Below are positions 1 to 8,272 of a stretch of DNA of 35,400 bases, piece by piece. Made by a program: the position numbers and the translations under genes. Position 1 is the first letter of the stretch; every line of letters starts with the position of its first letter. Source of the stretch: Flavobacteriales bacterium. GTDB taxonomy: Bacteria; Bacteroidota; Bacteroidia; Flavobacteriales; Flavobacteriaceae. The stretch covers positions 1-35,400 of the forward strand of contig SGZB01000010.1 in NCBI GenBank assembly GCA_004321735.1, given 5' to 3'. The notes under the pieces are model-generated. The model ran no database searches, was not told where the DNA came from, and saw only the letters and a program-made list of their open reading frames with translations.

Positions 1-144
1 GGTATAACTGAGGATACTGATGCGATTTCAATAGTTGTTTCTGAGGAAACTGGAAAAATTTCATACATAAAAAATGGTGAATTTATAGAGTTTAAAAACA
101 ATGAACAATTAAGAGATATTTTATTAGACGACCTCGCCAATTAA
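1..144 (+). CDS. cdaA: Diadenylate cyclase, C-terminal fragment (partial)
   Basis: The first 47 codons in frame 1 run to a TAA at 142-144 and are open at the left edge, so this is the 3' end of a longer gene. The visible sequence reads GITEDTDAISIVVSEETGKI and continues to an acidic end. This matches the end of the DisA_N diadenylate cyclase domain in CdaA-type proteins, where an S-E-E-T-G-K-I-S stretch is characteristic. These enzymes make cyclic di-AMP from two ATP and are usually membrane-anchored; the N-terminal membrane part lies outside the window. The gene converges on the ABC exporter gene, and their coding ends overlap by 21 bases. The call rests on a short fragment but the motif is distinctive. 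Confidence 0.8.
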   Translation, partial: GITEDTDAISIVVSEETGKISYIKNGEFIEFKNNEQLRDILLDDLAN

Positions 145-1893
145 TTCATCTTTTTGAAATTGTAGTTCATACAGTTTTTTATAAAATCCATTCTCTATAC
201 TAATCAATTGTTTATGAGAACCACTCTCAACTATCTTACCATTTTCTAGGACAATAATCTTATCTGAATTTAATATTGTTGATAATCTATGTGCGATAAT
301 AATTGATGTTTTATTTTGAATTATTTTAGATGTTGCATACTGTATTAACTTTTCAGTTTTACTATCAATAGAAGATGTTGCCTCATCTAAGATTAAGATT
401 CTAGGATTACTCAGATATGCTCTCAAAAATGAAATTAATTGCTTTTGCCCTTCAGAAAGCATAACACCTCTTTCACGTACGTTATAATAGTATCCTCCAG
501 GAAGTTTATTAATAAAGTCATGAATACCAATTTCTTTTGCAGCTTTTTTGACATCATCAATTGAGATATTAGGGTTAAATAATGTTATGTTGTTAAATAT
601 TGAATCTGCAAATAAAAATATGTCTTGCGTTACTAAAGAAATCTGAGATCTTAAATTTTTCAAGTCTATCTCTTTAATATTTTTATTATCAATAAATATA
701 TTACCAGAGTTACTTTCATAAAATCTCAATATCAAGTTAATTAAAGTAGTTTTACCAGAGCCTGTTGAGCCGACAATAGCTACTTTTTCACCACTATTTA
801 TACTTAGATTTAATTTATCAAAAACAGGCTTACTTTCTGAGTAATAAAAACTTAGTTCATCAAATTTAATTTTACCCTCAATTAAGTTATTTTTTTTAGT
901 TGTATGATTTTTTATAAAGTCTGAAGTATCTAAAATATTAAATACTCTGTTTGCTGCAACCATTCCCATTTGTAGCGTATTAAATTTATCAGCAATCTGT
1001 CTCAGAGGTCTAAACAACATCTGTGATAATTGAATAAATAAAAATATTGTTCCTATGGTAACTCCCGAAAACTCAACTCCAACTAATCGTCCACCAAACC
1101 AAACTAAAAGTCCTATTGTAATTGATGTTGATATCTCAGCTATTGGGAAGAAAATTGAATTATACCATACTGTTTTCAACCAAGCATTTTTATGTTTTTC
1201 ATTAATTTTTATGAAAGAATTTTGCTCTACTTCTTCTCTATTAAATATTTGAATTTCTTTAATACCACTTATTCTTTCTTGAACAAAAGAATTTAAATTT
1301 GCAACCTCACTTCTAACCTCATTAAAAGCTGATTTCATAGCTCTTTGAAAAAAACGTGTAGCAATTAAAATAAATGGTAAAACAGCAAAAACAATAATTG
1401 AAAGTTTAAAACTCAAATAAATCATAACTGAAATAACAGAAAGCATTAAGATCAGATCAGCAAAAATCATAAAGAGACCTTGACTAAATATACTCGCAAT
1501 GGTTTCCATATCATTGACAGATCTAGTAACAAGTCTTCCTACAGATGATTTATCGTAATAGGACATTTTAAATTTTATAATTCTTGAAAACAGTTTTGTT
1601 CGAATATCAAAAACTACTTTTTGTCCGAGAATATTCGTAAAATAAACAAATAAAAATTGAAATATTACTTGAAATATTAACACTGCAAACATTAAAGAAA
1701 TAATGTAAACCAGGCCTGAATAATTTTTAAGAGTTATGTAATCATCAACTCCTATTTTGAGTAGATACTGACTTAAAATTGAAAAAACAGAAATTAATAT
1801 TGCAGATATTGTGACAAATATAAAATTAGGCTTGTAAGGTTTAACAAATTCTAATAATCTAAAAAAGAGCTTAATGTTAAACTTATTATTCAT
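124..1893 (-). CDS. ABC exporter, fused permease and ATPase (MsbA-like)
   Basis: This 589-residue half-transporter has an N-terminal membrane domain (about 1-320) with several hydrophobic segments and a C-terminal nucleotide-binding domain (about 345-589). Visible ATPase motifs are Walker A GSTGSGKT (375-382), a Q-loop glutamine near 423, signature LSEGQ (479-483), Walker B ILILDE (499-504) and the switch histidine at 535. This is the type IV (MsbA/LmrA-like) exporter layout; it should dimerise in the inner membrane and export a hydrophobic substrate. The substrate cannot be read from sequence; lipid or drug export are the usual options. It begins 9 bases after the truA stop on the same strand and is probably cotranscribed with it. 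Its 3' end overlaps the convergent cdaA by 21 bases. Confidence 0.93.
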   Translation of the reverse strand: MNNKFNIKLFFRLLEFVKPYKPNFIFVTISAILISVFSILSQYLLKIGVDDYITLKNYSGLVYIISLMFAVLIFQVIFQFLFVYFTNILGQKVVFDIRTKLFSRIIKFKMSYYDKSSVGRLVTRSVNDMETIASIFSQGLFMIFADLILMLSVISVMIYLSFKLSIIVFAVLPFILIATRFFQRAMKSAFNEVRSEVANLNSFVQERISGIKEIQIFNREEVEQNSFIKINEKHKNAWLKTVWYNSIFFPIAEISTSITIGLLVWFGGRLVGVEFSGVTIGTIFLFIQLSQMLFRPLRQIADKFNTLQMGMVAANRVFNILDTSDFIKNHTTKKNNLIEGKIKFDELSFYYSESKPVFDKLNLSINSGEKVAIVGSTGSGKTTLINLILRFYESNSGNIFIDNKNIKEIDLKNLRSQISLVTQDIFLFADSIFNNITLFNPNISIDDVKKAAKEIGIHDFINKLPGGYYYNVRERGVMLSEGQKQLISFLRAYLSNPRILILDEATSSIDSKTEKLIQYATSKIIQNKTSIIIAHRLSTILNSDKIIVLENGKIVESGSHKQLISIENGFYKKLYELQFQKDELIGEVV

Positions 1894-1902
1894 CTAAGTA
1901 AT

Positions 1903-2640
1903 TTAATTAATATCATATTCAACGTCAGTTAAATACAGTCCATGGGCAGGAACCGAGTACCCCGCTTTGGCTCTGTTTTTAGAAAGAATAACATCATTAA
2001 ACTGATCAATTGTAATTATATTTTGACCAACTTCAATTAATGTACCAACAATAGCCCTGACCATATTTCTCAAAAATCTATTTGCTTTTATCTTGAAAAT
2101 AAAAGTATTATCATCGACTTGAGTCCAAGAAGCTTCTTGGATATCGCAAATGTAGGTCTTAACATCTGTTTTTGATTTGCTAAAAGACTTAAAATTATCA
2201 TTACTCAACAAATATTTACATGCTTCATTCATTTTTTTGATATCAAGTTTATTTTTTAAGAGATACGCTCTTTTTTGCATAAATGGATCCTTTCTATTTA
2301 TTAATAGATAACGATATGTTCTAGATAAAGCACTAAATCGTGCGTGATCATCATCATTAACACGAAAAATATTTCTTACACCTATGTCATTGGGAAGAAA
2401 TGAATTCAATTGATGAATAGTTTTTAAACAATCAAATTCTTTATCGTAATCAAAATGAGCAAACATTTTTTTTGCATGAACTCCAGTATCAGTTCTTCCA
2501 GCAGCAGTTAATGAAATATTTGAACTTAAAATTTTTGAGATACAGTCCTCAAATCTTTCTTGTATTGAAGTTTGGGATGGTTGTCTTTGCCATCCATGAT
2601 AATTTGATCCATTATATGAAAACTCAATGAAAAATCTCAA
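1903..2640 (-). CDS. truA: tRNA pseudouridine(38-40) synthase TruA
   Basis: The 245-residue protein has the usual length for TruA, which isomerises uridines 38-40 in the anticodon stem-loop of many tRNAs. The catalytic motif is clear as AAGRTDTGVHA with the nucleophile Asp51. The N-terminal F-I-E-F-S-Y-N-G-S-N-Y-H-G-W-Q-R-Q block and the later KANRFLRNMVRAIVGT block are also family hallmarks. The start at 2638-2640 follows a TATATTTG promoter-like element by about 25 bases. It heads a two-gene minus-strand unit with the ABC exporter downstream. Confidence 0.96.
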   Translation of the reverse strand: MRFFIEFSYNGSNYHGWQRQPSQTSIQERFEDCISKILSSNISLTAAGRTDTGVHAKKMFAHFDYDKEFDCLKTIHQLNSFLPNDIGVRNIFRVNDDDHARFSALSRTYRYLLINRKDPFMQKRAYLLKNKLDIKKMNEACKYLLSNDNFKSFSKSKTDVKTYICDIQEASWTQVDDNTFIFKIKANRFLRNMVRAIVGTLIEVGQNIITIDQFNDVILSKNRAKAGYSVPAHGLYLTDVEYDIN

Positions 2641-2665
2641 GTTAAAGTCTAAATATTATTATATT

Positions 2666-2673
2666 CAAATATA
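2666..2673 (-). promoter_or_regulatory. Bacteroidota -7 element upstream of truA
   Basis: Read on the minus strand this is TATATTTG, a match to the Bacteroidota -7 consensus TAnnTTTG, about 25 bases before the truA start. I see no TTG at the expected -33 position, so it is weaker than the complete promoters listed elsewhere. Confidence 0.5.
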
Positions 2674-2694
2674 GTTATTAGGACATTCAGTTGA

Positions 2695-3201
2695 GTGAAA
2701 AAAGTTTTAGTTATTTCAGATACGCATAGTTACATTGATGATAGAATTATTAAATATGCCTCAGAAGCTGATTATGTTATTCATGCAGGTGATATAGGCA
2801 CTTTTGATGTTATAAGGAAATTAAAATCTGTAAGTAAAGTACTTTTTGTTTATGGAAATATCGATGGTAATGAAATTAGATCGGAAAGCAATAAATTTGA
2901 ATTTTTTGAATTAAATAATTTAAAGATATTACTAACTCATATATCTGGTAAAACTCCCAAATACAATAAAGAAACTTTGATAAAAATCAAAGAGCATAAC
3001 CCAGATTTACTAATATCCGGGCACTCTCACATCTTGAAGATTCAATATGACAAGATTAATCAATTAATATTTTTAAATCCAGGTGCAGCAGGTAGACATG
3101 GTTTTCATTTAAAAAGAACAATGTTAAGATTTGAGATAAAACTTAATAAAATTGAAAATCTTGAAATTATCGAGCTTGGTAGTAGATCTAATTTATCTTA
3201 A
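2695..3201 (+). CDS. YfcE/MJ0936-family metallophosphodiesterase
   Basis: The 168-residue protein carries the calcineurin-like phosphoesterase motifs in order: SDTH (Asp9, His11), GDIG (Asp33), GNID (Asn55), a histidine near 82 and SGHSH (His110, His112). These residues bind two metal ions in the active site. The small single-domain layout is that of the YfcE/MJ0936 phosphodiesterases, which are active on model phosphodiesters but have uncertain natural substrates. The start is taken as GTG at 2695 because no in-frame ATG lies close by and the N-terminus MKKVLVISDTHS is typical. It is divergent from truA and overlaps the end of the convergent small membrane gene by 9 bases. Confidence 0.9.
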   Translation: MKKVLVISDTHSYIDDRIIKYASEADYVIHAGDIGTFDVIRKLKSVSKVLFVYGNIDGNEIRSESNKFEFFELNNLKILLTHISGKTPKYNKETLIKIKEHNPDLLISGHSHILKIQYDKINQLIFLNPGAAGRHGFHLKRTMLRFEIKLNKIENLEIIELGSRSNLS

Positions 3202-3546
3202 CCTATCAACAGAATCAATAAGGTCTTTATCCCTTTTTAGTGATTTGTAAATTAAAGCCGTAATCAGGGTAATTATTGCTAAATACAAGTATCCATAAAA
3301 TTCAGTTGAAGAATCAAAAATTATAAACTTTAGTATGTAAACACTATTGAGGAAAAAAATAATTTTAGAGAAATAAACTTGTTTTTTTAGGCTACTATTT
3401 AAAACTAAGATAAGTAATGAAAAAAATGAAATTATCAGAGGATAGATGGATAAATCAAACTTAATTGTATTCCTGTAGTCTAATATATACGTAATAATAC
3501 CCAATACTATCAATAATAGTAACAAATAGGAGTGTTTTCTAAACAT
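3193..3546 (-). CDS. Small integral membrane protein, function unknown
   Basis: I do not recognise this 117-residue protein. It has about four hydrophobic segments (roughly 6-24, 34-52, 59-78 and 85-102), a lysine/arginine-rich loop between the second and third, and a charged C-terminal tail from about 104. No catalytic motif or signal peptide is visible. It lies alone on the minus strand between the phosphodiesterase, whose end it overlaps by 9 bases, and rho, which is divergent from it. Codon use looks like that of its neighbours, and the start ATG at 3544-3546 is the only good candidate. It is probably real given its membrane topology and the tight packing. Confidence 0.7.
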   Translation of the reverse strand: MFRKHSYLLLLLIVLGIITYILDYRNTIKFDLSIYPLIISFFSLLILVLNSSLKKQVYFSKIIFFLNSVYILKFIIFDSSTEFYGYLYLAIITLITALIYKSLKRDKDLIDSVDRLR

Positions 3547-3589
3547 TTAAATAAAAATAAAGATTTTTAACTGTAATCTAAAAATATTG

Positions 3590-3597
3590 TATATTTG
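3590..3597 (+). promoter_or_regulatory. Bacteroidota -7 element upstream of rho
   Basis: TATATTTG matches TAnnTTTG exactly and lies 53 bases before the rho ATG, implying a leader of about 50 nucleotides. No clear TTG sits at the -33 position. It also shows that a TTG start codon at 3600 would sit at the transcription start, supporting the ATG at 3651. Confidence 0.5.
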
Positions 3598-3650
3598 AAT
3601 TGTTATCGAAAATCTTTCCAGGTAACAAAATCACAATAACAAAATTTTTT

Positions 3651-5015
3651 ATGTCAGATTTAAAAGATTTAACTAAGAAAAAAATAACTGAACTTGTAGA
3701 CCTATGTAAAGAATTAGGAATTGATAGTTCTGGGAAAAAAAATGAATTAATCGATAAAATCATTGAATTTCATTCTTCATCAAAACCGAAAAATGATATA
3801 AAAGATGATCAAAACGTTAAAAAAGTTTCTAAAAGAGAATCTAATGAAAAAAATCATAACAGAGATTCTAGAAATAAATACAAGGAACCTGATTTTGAGT
3901 TTGATGGTATTATTGAATCTGAAGGTGTTTTAGACATTATGCAAGAGGGCTATGGTTTTCTTAGATCATCTGATTACAACTACTTGAGCTCACCTGATGA
4001 TATTTATGTTTCACAATCTCAAGTAAGACTCTTTGGATTAAAAACTGGCGATACAGTATTAGGTCAAGTAAGACCTCCTAAGGATGGAGAAAAATATTTT
4101 CCACTCATTAAAGTCAATGAGATAAATGGATTACTACCAAATGTTGTTAGAGACAGAGTATCTTTTGAACACCTAACTCCATTATTTCCTGATGAAAAAT
4201 TTAATATTGCTGATAAGGAAAGTAGTATTTCAACCAGGATAATGGATCTTTTTTCACCAATTGGAAAAGGACAAAGAGGTATGATTGTTTCTCAGCCAAA
4301 AACAGGAAAAACAATGCTTCTTAAAGATGTTGCTAATGCTATTGCTGCTAATCATCCTGAGGTTTATCAAATTATTTTGTTAATTGATGAGAGACCTGAA
4401 GAAGTAACTGATATGCAAAGAAATGTTAAAGGAGAAGTTGTAGCATCAACTTTTGATGAACCTGCGGATAGGCATGTTAGGGTTGCTAATATTGTTCTAG
4501 AAAAAGCTAAAAGATTAGTTGAATGTGGTCATGATGTAGTTATTCTACTTGATTCAATAACACGTTTAGCTAGAGCTTATAATACTGTTCAACCAGCATC
4601 AGGAAAAATCCTAAGTGGTGGTGTGGATGCTAATGCTTTGCACAAACCTAAAAGATTCTTTGGAGCTGCTAGAAATATTGAAGGTGGTGGATCTTTATCA
4701 ATAATTGCTACAGCTCTTACAGAAACAGGATCTAAAATGGATGAAGTAATTTTTGAGGAATTTAAAGGAACCGGTAACATGGAATTACAACTAGATAGAA
4801 GAATTTCTAATCGTAGAATTTTTCCAGCAATTGATTTAGTATCATCAAGTACCAGAAGAGATGACTTGCTGTTAGATGAAAATACTATTCAAAGAATGTG
4901 GATTATGAGAAAATATTTGGCAGATATGAATCCAGTAGAATCTATGGAATTTGTTGCTGATAGAATTAAGAAAACCCTAAACAATGAGGAATTCTTAATA
5001 TCAATGAATTCCTAA
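3651..5015 (+). CDS. rho: Transcription termination factor Rho
   Basis: Counted from the ATG at 3651 the protein has 454 residues. It has a Rho_N helical domain (about 1-42), a charged Lys/Asn/Asp linker (43-80), the cold-shock-like RNA-binding domain (about 88-160) with GYGFLR, and the hexameric ATPase core with Walker A QPKTGKT (215-221), the [13 protein letters not shown] block and Walker B VVILLD (296-301) followed by [10 protein letters not shown]. Rho is the RNA translocase that terminates untranslated transcripts. The linker is short compared with the long N-terminal insertions reported in many Bacteroidota Rho proteins. An upstream TTG at 3600 in frame would add 17 residues, but the leading sequence looks non-conserved and overlaps the promoter. 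The gene ends one base before the rpsT stop on the other strand. Confidence 0.97.
   Translation: MSDLKDLTKKKITELVDLCKELGIDSSGKKNELIDKIIEFHSSSKPKNDIKDDQNVKKVSKRESNEKNHNRDSRNKYKEPDFEFDGIIESEGVLDIMQEGYGFLRSSDYNYLSSPDDIYVSQSQVRLFGLKTGDTVLGQVRPPKDGEKYFPLIKVNEINGLLPNVVRDRVSFEHLTPLFPDEKFNIADKESSISTRIMDLFSPIGKGQRGMIVSQPKTGKTMLLKDVANAIAANHPEVYQIILLIDERPEEVTDMQRNVKGEVVASTFDEPADRHVRVANIVLEKAKRLVECGHDVVILLDSITRLARAYNTVQPASGKILSGGVDANALHKPKRFFGAARNIEGGGSLSIIATALTETGSKMDEVIFEEFKGTGNMELQLDRRISNRRIFPAIDLVSSSTRRDDLLLDENTIQRMWIMRKYLADMNPVESMEFVADRIKKTLNNEEFLISMNS
4987..5013. repeat. 8-bp inverted repeat at the rho/rpsT convergent end
   Basis: AGGAATTC (4987-4994) and GAATTCCT (5006-5013) form a perfect 8-base inverted repeat with an 11-base loop, ending at the first base of the rho stop codon. 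It could form a hairpin in either transcript. It has no adjacent T-run on the plus strand and is A/T-rich, so it is not a convincing terminator. Confidence 0.4.
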
Positions 5016-5016
5016 A

Positions 5017-5307
5017 TTATGACTTAGTAGTCTTAGCTTTAGTTTTTTTAGTAGACTTTAAAGAATTAACATGACTAGCTAATTTAGATTTTAAATTAGC
5101 AGATTTATTCTTGTGAATGATGTTATTCTTAGCAAGTTTATCTAACATTGAAGTAACATTTGTAAAAAGTTTTTCAGCATCTTTTTTATTACTACTATCT
5201 TTTAATTGCTTGATAGCGTTTCTAGTAGTCTTGTATTGAAGACGATTTCTTAACTTTTTAGTTTCAGTTTGTCTTATTCTTTTATTTGCAGATTTATGAT
5301 TCGCCAT
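5017..5307 (-). CDS. rpsT: 30S ribosomal protein S20
   Basis: The 96-residue, strongly basic protein starts MANHKSANKRIRQTETKKLR, which is diagnostic of bS20, a 16S-rRNA-binding protein of the small subunit. It is about ten residues longer than the common 83-88, because of a Lys/Thr/Ser-rich tail. The start codon lies only 13 bases after the 3' end of tRNA-Glu on the same strand, so there is no room for its own full promoter. The likely source of its mRNA is the tRNA-Glu promoter, with tRNA processing releasing the 5' end. Confidence 0.96.
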   Translation of the reverse strand: MANHKSANKRIRQTETKKLRNRLQYKTTRNAIKQLKDSSNKKDAEKLFTNVTSMLDKLAKNNIIHKNKSANLKSKLASHVNSLKSTKKTKAKTTKS

Positions 5308-5320
5308 AAAATATTTTTAG

Positions 5321-5392
5321 TAGCCCGTAGGGGAATCGAACCCCTCTTACCAGGATGAAAACCTGGCGTCCTAGCCGATAGACGAACGGGCC
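5321..5392 (-). tRNA. tRNA-Glu (anticodon TTC)
   Basis: On the minus strand the 72-base gene folds as a full cloverleaf: acceptor GGCCCGT with ACGGGCT, anticodon stem CCAGG/CCTGG around the loop TTTTCAT (anticodon TTC), and a T-arm GAGGGGTTCGATTCCCCT. The CCA end is not encoded. It is followed 13 bases later by rpsT. Confidence 0.95.
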
Positions 5393-5405
5393 AAAATTAG
5401 CGATG

Positions 5406-5435
5406 CAAATTTATATAAAGGAAATAAACATGCAA
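5406..5435 (-). promoter_or_regulatory. Full -33/-7 promoter of the tRNA-Glu/rpsT unit
   Basis: On the minus strand TTG (5435-5433), a 19-base spacer and TAAATTTG (5413-5406) match the Bacteroidota sigma consensus TTG-N17-20-TAnnTTTG. The inferred start near 5402 lies about 10 bases upstream of mature tRNA-Glu. Confidence 0.75.
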
Positions 5436-5453
5436 AATTAATTTATGTTAAAA

Positions 5454-6926
5454 TTAATATGCTTTAGCAAAAACAACTCTTTTTGTTGATTTCTTTCCTG
5501 AAACGATACATTTTCCTTCTTCAGAATTTTCCTCAGGAATACATCTAATAGTGGCCTTAGTTTCTTTTTTTATTTTTTCTTCAGTATCCAAACTTCCATC
5601 CCAATGAGCAAGAACAAAACCTCCAGAACTAATCATTTTTTTAAATTCTTCGTAATCGTCAGTAACAAAAGTGTTTTCTTTTCTAAACTTTAATGCTTTT
5701 TCATGAAGATTTTTTTGAATATCAACAATAAGAGAATCAATTTCTTCAACCAATTTTTCAATACTAACGATATTTTTTGTTGAAGTATCTCTTCTAAAAA
5801 TTTCAATAGTTTTATTTTCAATATCTCGAGATCCAACAGCAATTCTAATTGGGACTCCTTTTAGATCATATTCATTGAACTTAAAACCTGGACTATGTGT
5901 ATTTCTATCATCAAACTTTACAGAAATATTCATTGATTTTAAAACTTCAATTTTATCATTCAAATATGATTTGATTTTTGATAGATCCTTATCTGATTTA
6001 AAAATAGGAACAACAACAACTTGAAATGGTGCTAATTTTGGAGGCAAAACCAAACCATTATCATCACCATGTGTCATAATTAATGCACCCATCAATCTTG
6101 TTGAGACTCCCCATGATGTAGCCCATACATGATCTAATCCACCATCCTTCGTTGCAAACTTAACATCAAATGCCTTAGCAAAATTTTGTCCTAAAAAATG
6201 TGAAGTACCGGCTTGTAAAGCCTTACCGTCTTGCATAAGAGCCTCTATACAATAAGTTTCTTCAGCACCTGCAAATCTTTCAGATTCTGATTTAGTTCCT
6301 TGAATAACAGGTATTGCCATAAAATTAGTTACAAAATTTGCGTACAAATCATTAATTAATCTTGCTTCAGAGATCGCTTCATCCTTAGTTGAATGAGCTG
6401 TGTGTCCCTCCTGCCATAAAAACTCAGCAGTTCTTAAAAACAATCTTGTTCTCATTTCCCATCTGACAACATTTGCCCATTGATTCATTAATATTGGCAA
6501 ATCCCTATATGATTGTATCCAGTTTTTATAAGTTCTCCAAATAATGGCTTCACTTGTTGGTCTTACAATTAATTCTTCTTCTAATTTTGAGTTTTCATCA
6601 ACTTTTAGTTTTCCAGGATTGTCTTCATCGTTTTTTAATCTGTAATGAGTAACGATTGCACACTCCTTAGCAAAACCTTTTGCGTTTTTCTCTTCAGCTT
6701 CAAACAAACTTTTGGGGACAAAAAGGGGGAAATAGGCATTATAATGCCCCGTCTCTTTAAATTTTGAATCTAATTCTTTCTGGATTTTTTCCCAAATGGC
6801 ATAACCATAAGGTTTTATAACCATGCAACCTCGTACACTACTGTTTTCAGCTAAATCAGCTTTAACAACCAATTCATTGTACCATTTTGAGTAATCTTCT
6901 GACCTTTTTGTTAATTTTTTTGACAT
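5454..6926 (-). CDS. proS: Prolyl-tRNA synthetase, ProS type 3 (archaeal/eukaryotic-like)
   Basis: The 490-residue protein is the short, eukaryote-like form of prolyl-tRNA synthetase, which lacks the editing insertion of the bacterial 570-residue form. It charges tRNA-Pro in the cytoplasm. Family features include the N-terminal [17 protein letters not shown], class II motif 2 around [18 protein letters not shown], the proline-pocket region [13 protein letters not shown] and the motif 3 region [11 protein letters not shown]. The C-terminus ends FAKAY, the terminal tyrosine typical of this type. The start ATG at 6926 follows a complete promoter. It is divergent from the lipoprotein gene. Confidence 0.96.
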   Translation of the reverse strand: MSKKLTKRSEDYSKWYNELVVKADLAENSSVRGCMVIKPYGYAIWEKIQKELDSKFKETGHYNAYFPLFVPKSLFEAEEKNAKGFAKECAIVTHYRLKNDEDNPGKLKVDENSKLEEELIVRPTSEAIIWRTYKNWIQSYRDLPILMNQWANVVRWEMRTRLFLRTAEFLWQEGHTAHSTKDEAISEARLINDLYANFVTNFMAIPVIQGTKSESERFAGAEETYCIEALMQDGKALQAGTSHFLGQNFAKAFDVKFATKDGGLDHVWATSWGVSTRLMGALIMTHGDDNGLVLPPKLAPFQVVVVPIFKSDKDLSKIKSYLNDKIEVLKSMNISVKFDDRNTHSPGFKFNEYDLKGVPIRIAVGSRDIENKTIEIFRRDTSTKNIVSIEKLVEEIDSLIVDIQKNLHEKALKFRKENTFVTDDYEEFKKMISSGGFVLAHWDGSLDTEEKIKKETKATIRCIPEENSEEGKCIVSGKKSTKRVVFAKAY

Positions 6927-6960
6927 GTGCTAATTGGCATAAATTTTGTCGTATATTTAA

Positions 6961-6990
6961 CAAAAGTAGTCTATTAATGCAAGCATTCAA
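6961..6990 (-). promoter_or_regulatory. Full -33/-7 promoter of proS
   Basis: On the minus strand TTG (6990-6988), a 19-base spacer and TACTTTTG (6968-6961) match the Bacteroidota consensus. The predicted start near 6957 gives a leader of about 30 bases. The -33 box and most of the spacer lie inside the first codons of the divergent lipoprotein gene. Confidence 0.7.
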
Positions 6991-8272
6991 ATTTAATTTT
7001 CTTCAAAAAATTTCTTTATCAATTACTACATTAGTGTTTTTGAGCTGTGGGTCTTTTAGCCCAAGTTCTTTTGTATCATCAGACGGAATATACCAAAGTC
7101 AAGAAGTTGTTTCGGAAACAAATAATGGGGAATTCTATAAAAACTATTTCAAGGAAAAAGAATTAGAACTTGAAAATAATTACGAATTAATGACAGAAAG
7201 TTTAGATACTGATTTTATAAGTTCAAGTGATATTGCATATACAGAAAACAATGCTAGATGGGGAGATATTCCTGATACAAAAACTTTGGTATTCGATTTT
7301 TCTAGAACTTATTACAATAGATATTTTGGATATGGATATGGATATTCCAGACCTTACATGCTTGGATATGGATATTATGACTATTGGAATCCTTATTACA
7401 GTCCATGGTACAGCTATTCTTACTGGGATCCTTATTACAGCTACGGAAGATATTGGGCTTGGGGTTACAACCCATGGATATATTACGGTTGGGGATATAA
7501 TAGATGGGGATATAACAGATGGGGAAATTCAAATTATTATGAAAACTCTTACGAAAGTAGATCTTACACTAACAGAAATAATCAAGATGTTTCATACAGT
7601 AAAGGTAGAAGAGGAAGTTCAAGTGGTGTTATAGTTTATAGTAGTGGTCGAAGTTCTAGAATGGATGACCTTATTAGCACCGAAAATGAAGAAAAGACAT
7701 ATAATGGAAGATCCGTAAAGTCATTTGATATATTAGTCGAAAGAGATAATGGAGATATAGACAAAGTACGAACTTATCAAACTAAGCCAGGTAGTGATGA
7801 CTTAATAGACAAAAGATCTGCAAGTGATTCTCAGAAGGGTGCAAGAATATATTTGAATAGAGGATCAAGATTTTCAGACAGTAAAAGTTCATCAAGAAAT
7901 TACAACCAAGATGCCTCAACTTTTTCAAATAACAGGAGGTACTATGTAAATCCTAATTCAAATTCAACTAATAACAGCAATAGTAACAGAAGATATTATG
8001 CTAATCCGAATTATAACAACAACGCTGGCTGGAGGTTAAGCGGAAAAGGTAGTTCTAACAATATTGACAGATCATCTAGTTCAGGGGTTTCCACTAGATC
8101 ATACTCAAATCCAGGTAGTTCATCAATCAATAGCTCAACATCAACTCCGTCAAGAAATTTTTCATCAAGTTCAATTTCAAGCCCAACACGTGGTTCAAGC
8201 GGTGGTAGTTCTTCAATAGGTAGAGGCAGTTCATCATCTTCTGGATCATCCCGAGGTGGTGGTCCAAGGTAA
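6977..8272 (+). CDS. Predicted lipoprotein, Tyr/Trp-rich then Ser/Asn-rich, function unknown
   Basis: The start is set at ATG 6977, giving 431 residues, because this places a lipoprotein signal at the N-terminus: basic residues, a hydrophobic core and the lipobox LSC with Cys24. The frame remains open upstream to 6887, but that part overlaps proS and is not signal-like. After an acidic segment, residues about 110-190 are full of Tyr, Trp, Pro and Gly (DYWNPYYSPWYSYSYWDPYY). A short repeat YNRWG follows, and the last 150 residues are low-complexity Ser/Asn/Arg/Gly. No enzyme domain is visible. The protein is probably surface or outer-membrane anchored. The next gene, an OmpP1/FadL-like barrel, starts at the base after its stop, so the two are surely cotranscribed and may act together. 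Confidence 0.85.
   Translation: MQAFKFNFLQKISLSITTLVFLSCGSFSPSSFVSSDGIYQSQEVVSETNNGEFYKNYFKEKELELENNYELMTESLDTDFISSSDIAYTENNARWGDIPDTKTLVFDFSRTYYNRYFGYGYGYSRPYMLGYGYYDYWNPYYSPWYSYSYWDPYYSYGRYWAWGYNPWIYYGWGYNRWGYNRWGNSNYYENSYESRSYTNRNNQDVSYSKGRRGSSSGVIVYSSGRSSRMDDLISTENEEKTYNGRSVKSFDILVERDNGDIDKVRTYQTKPGSDDLIDKRSASDSQKGARIYLNRGSRFSDSKSSSRNYNQDASTFSNNRRYYVNPNSNSTNNSNSNRRYYANPNYNNNAGWRLSGKGSSNNIDRSSSSGVSTRSYSNPGSSSINSSTSTPSRNFSSSSISSPTRGSSGGSSSIGRGSSSSSGSSRGGGPR
7491..7520 (+). repeat. Two tandem 15-bp in-frame repeats
   Basis: GGGGATATAATAGAT (7491-7505) is followed at once by GGGGATATAACAGAT (7506-7520), a one-base difference. The unit encodes a pentapeptide YNRWG-type repeat within the lipoprotein's aromatic region. 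Such tandem units are prone to slippage in multiples of five residues. Confidence 0.8.

Noticed and set aside
3600-3650. TTG start giving a 17-residue longer Rho
   Set aside because: It lies at the predicted transcription start, and the extra residues do not resemble the Rho N-terminus, which starts naturally at the ATG at 3651.
4987-5013. Inverted repeat as a rho/rpsT terminator
   Set aside because: The stem is short and A/T-rich with an 11-base loop, and no T-run follows, so it is listed only as a repeat.
6952-6959. TATATTTA as the promoter of the lipoprotein gene
   Set aside because: It lacks the final G of TAnnTTTG and no TTG lies 17-20 bases upstream.
7227-7634. Open frames of 135 and 76 codons within the aromatic part of the lipoprotein gene, on both strands
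   Set aside because: They are frame shadows created by the repetitive GGATAT-type codons; the lipoprotein frame has a signal peptide and continues smoothly.
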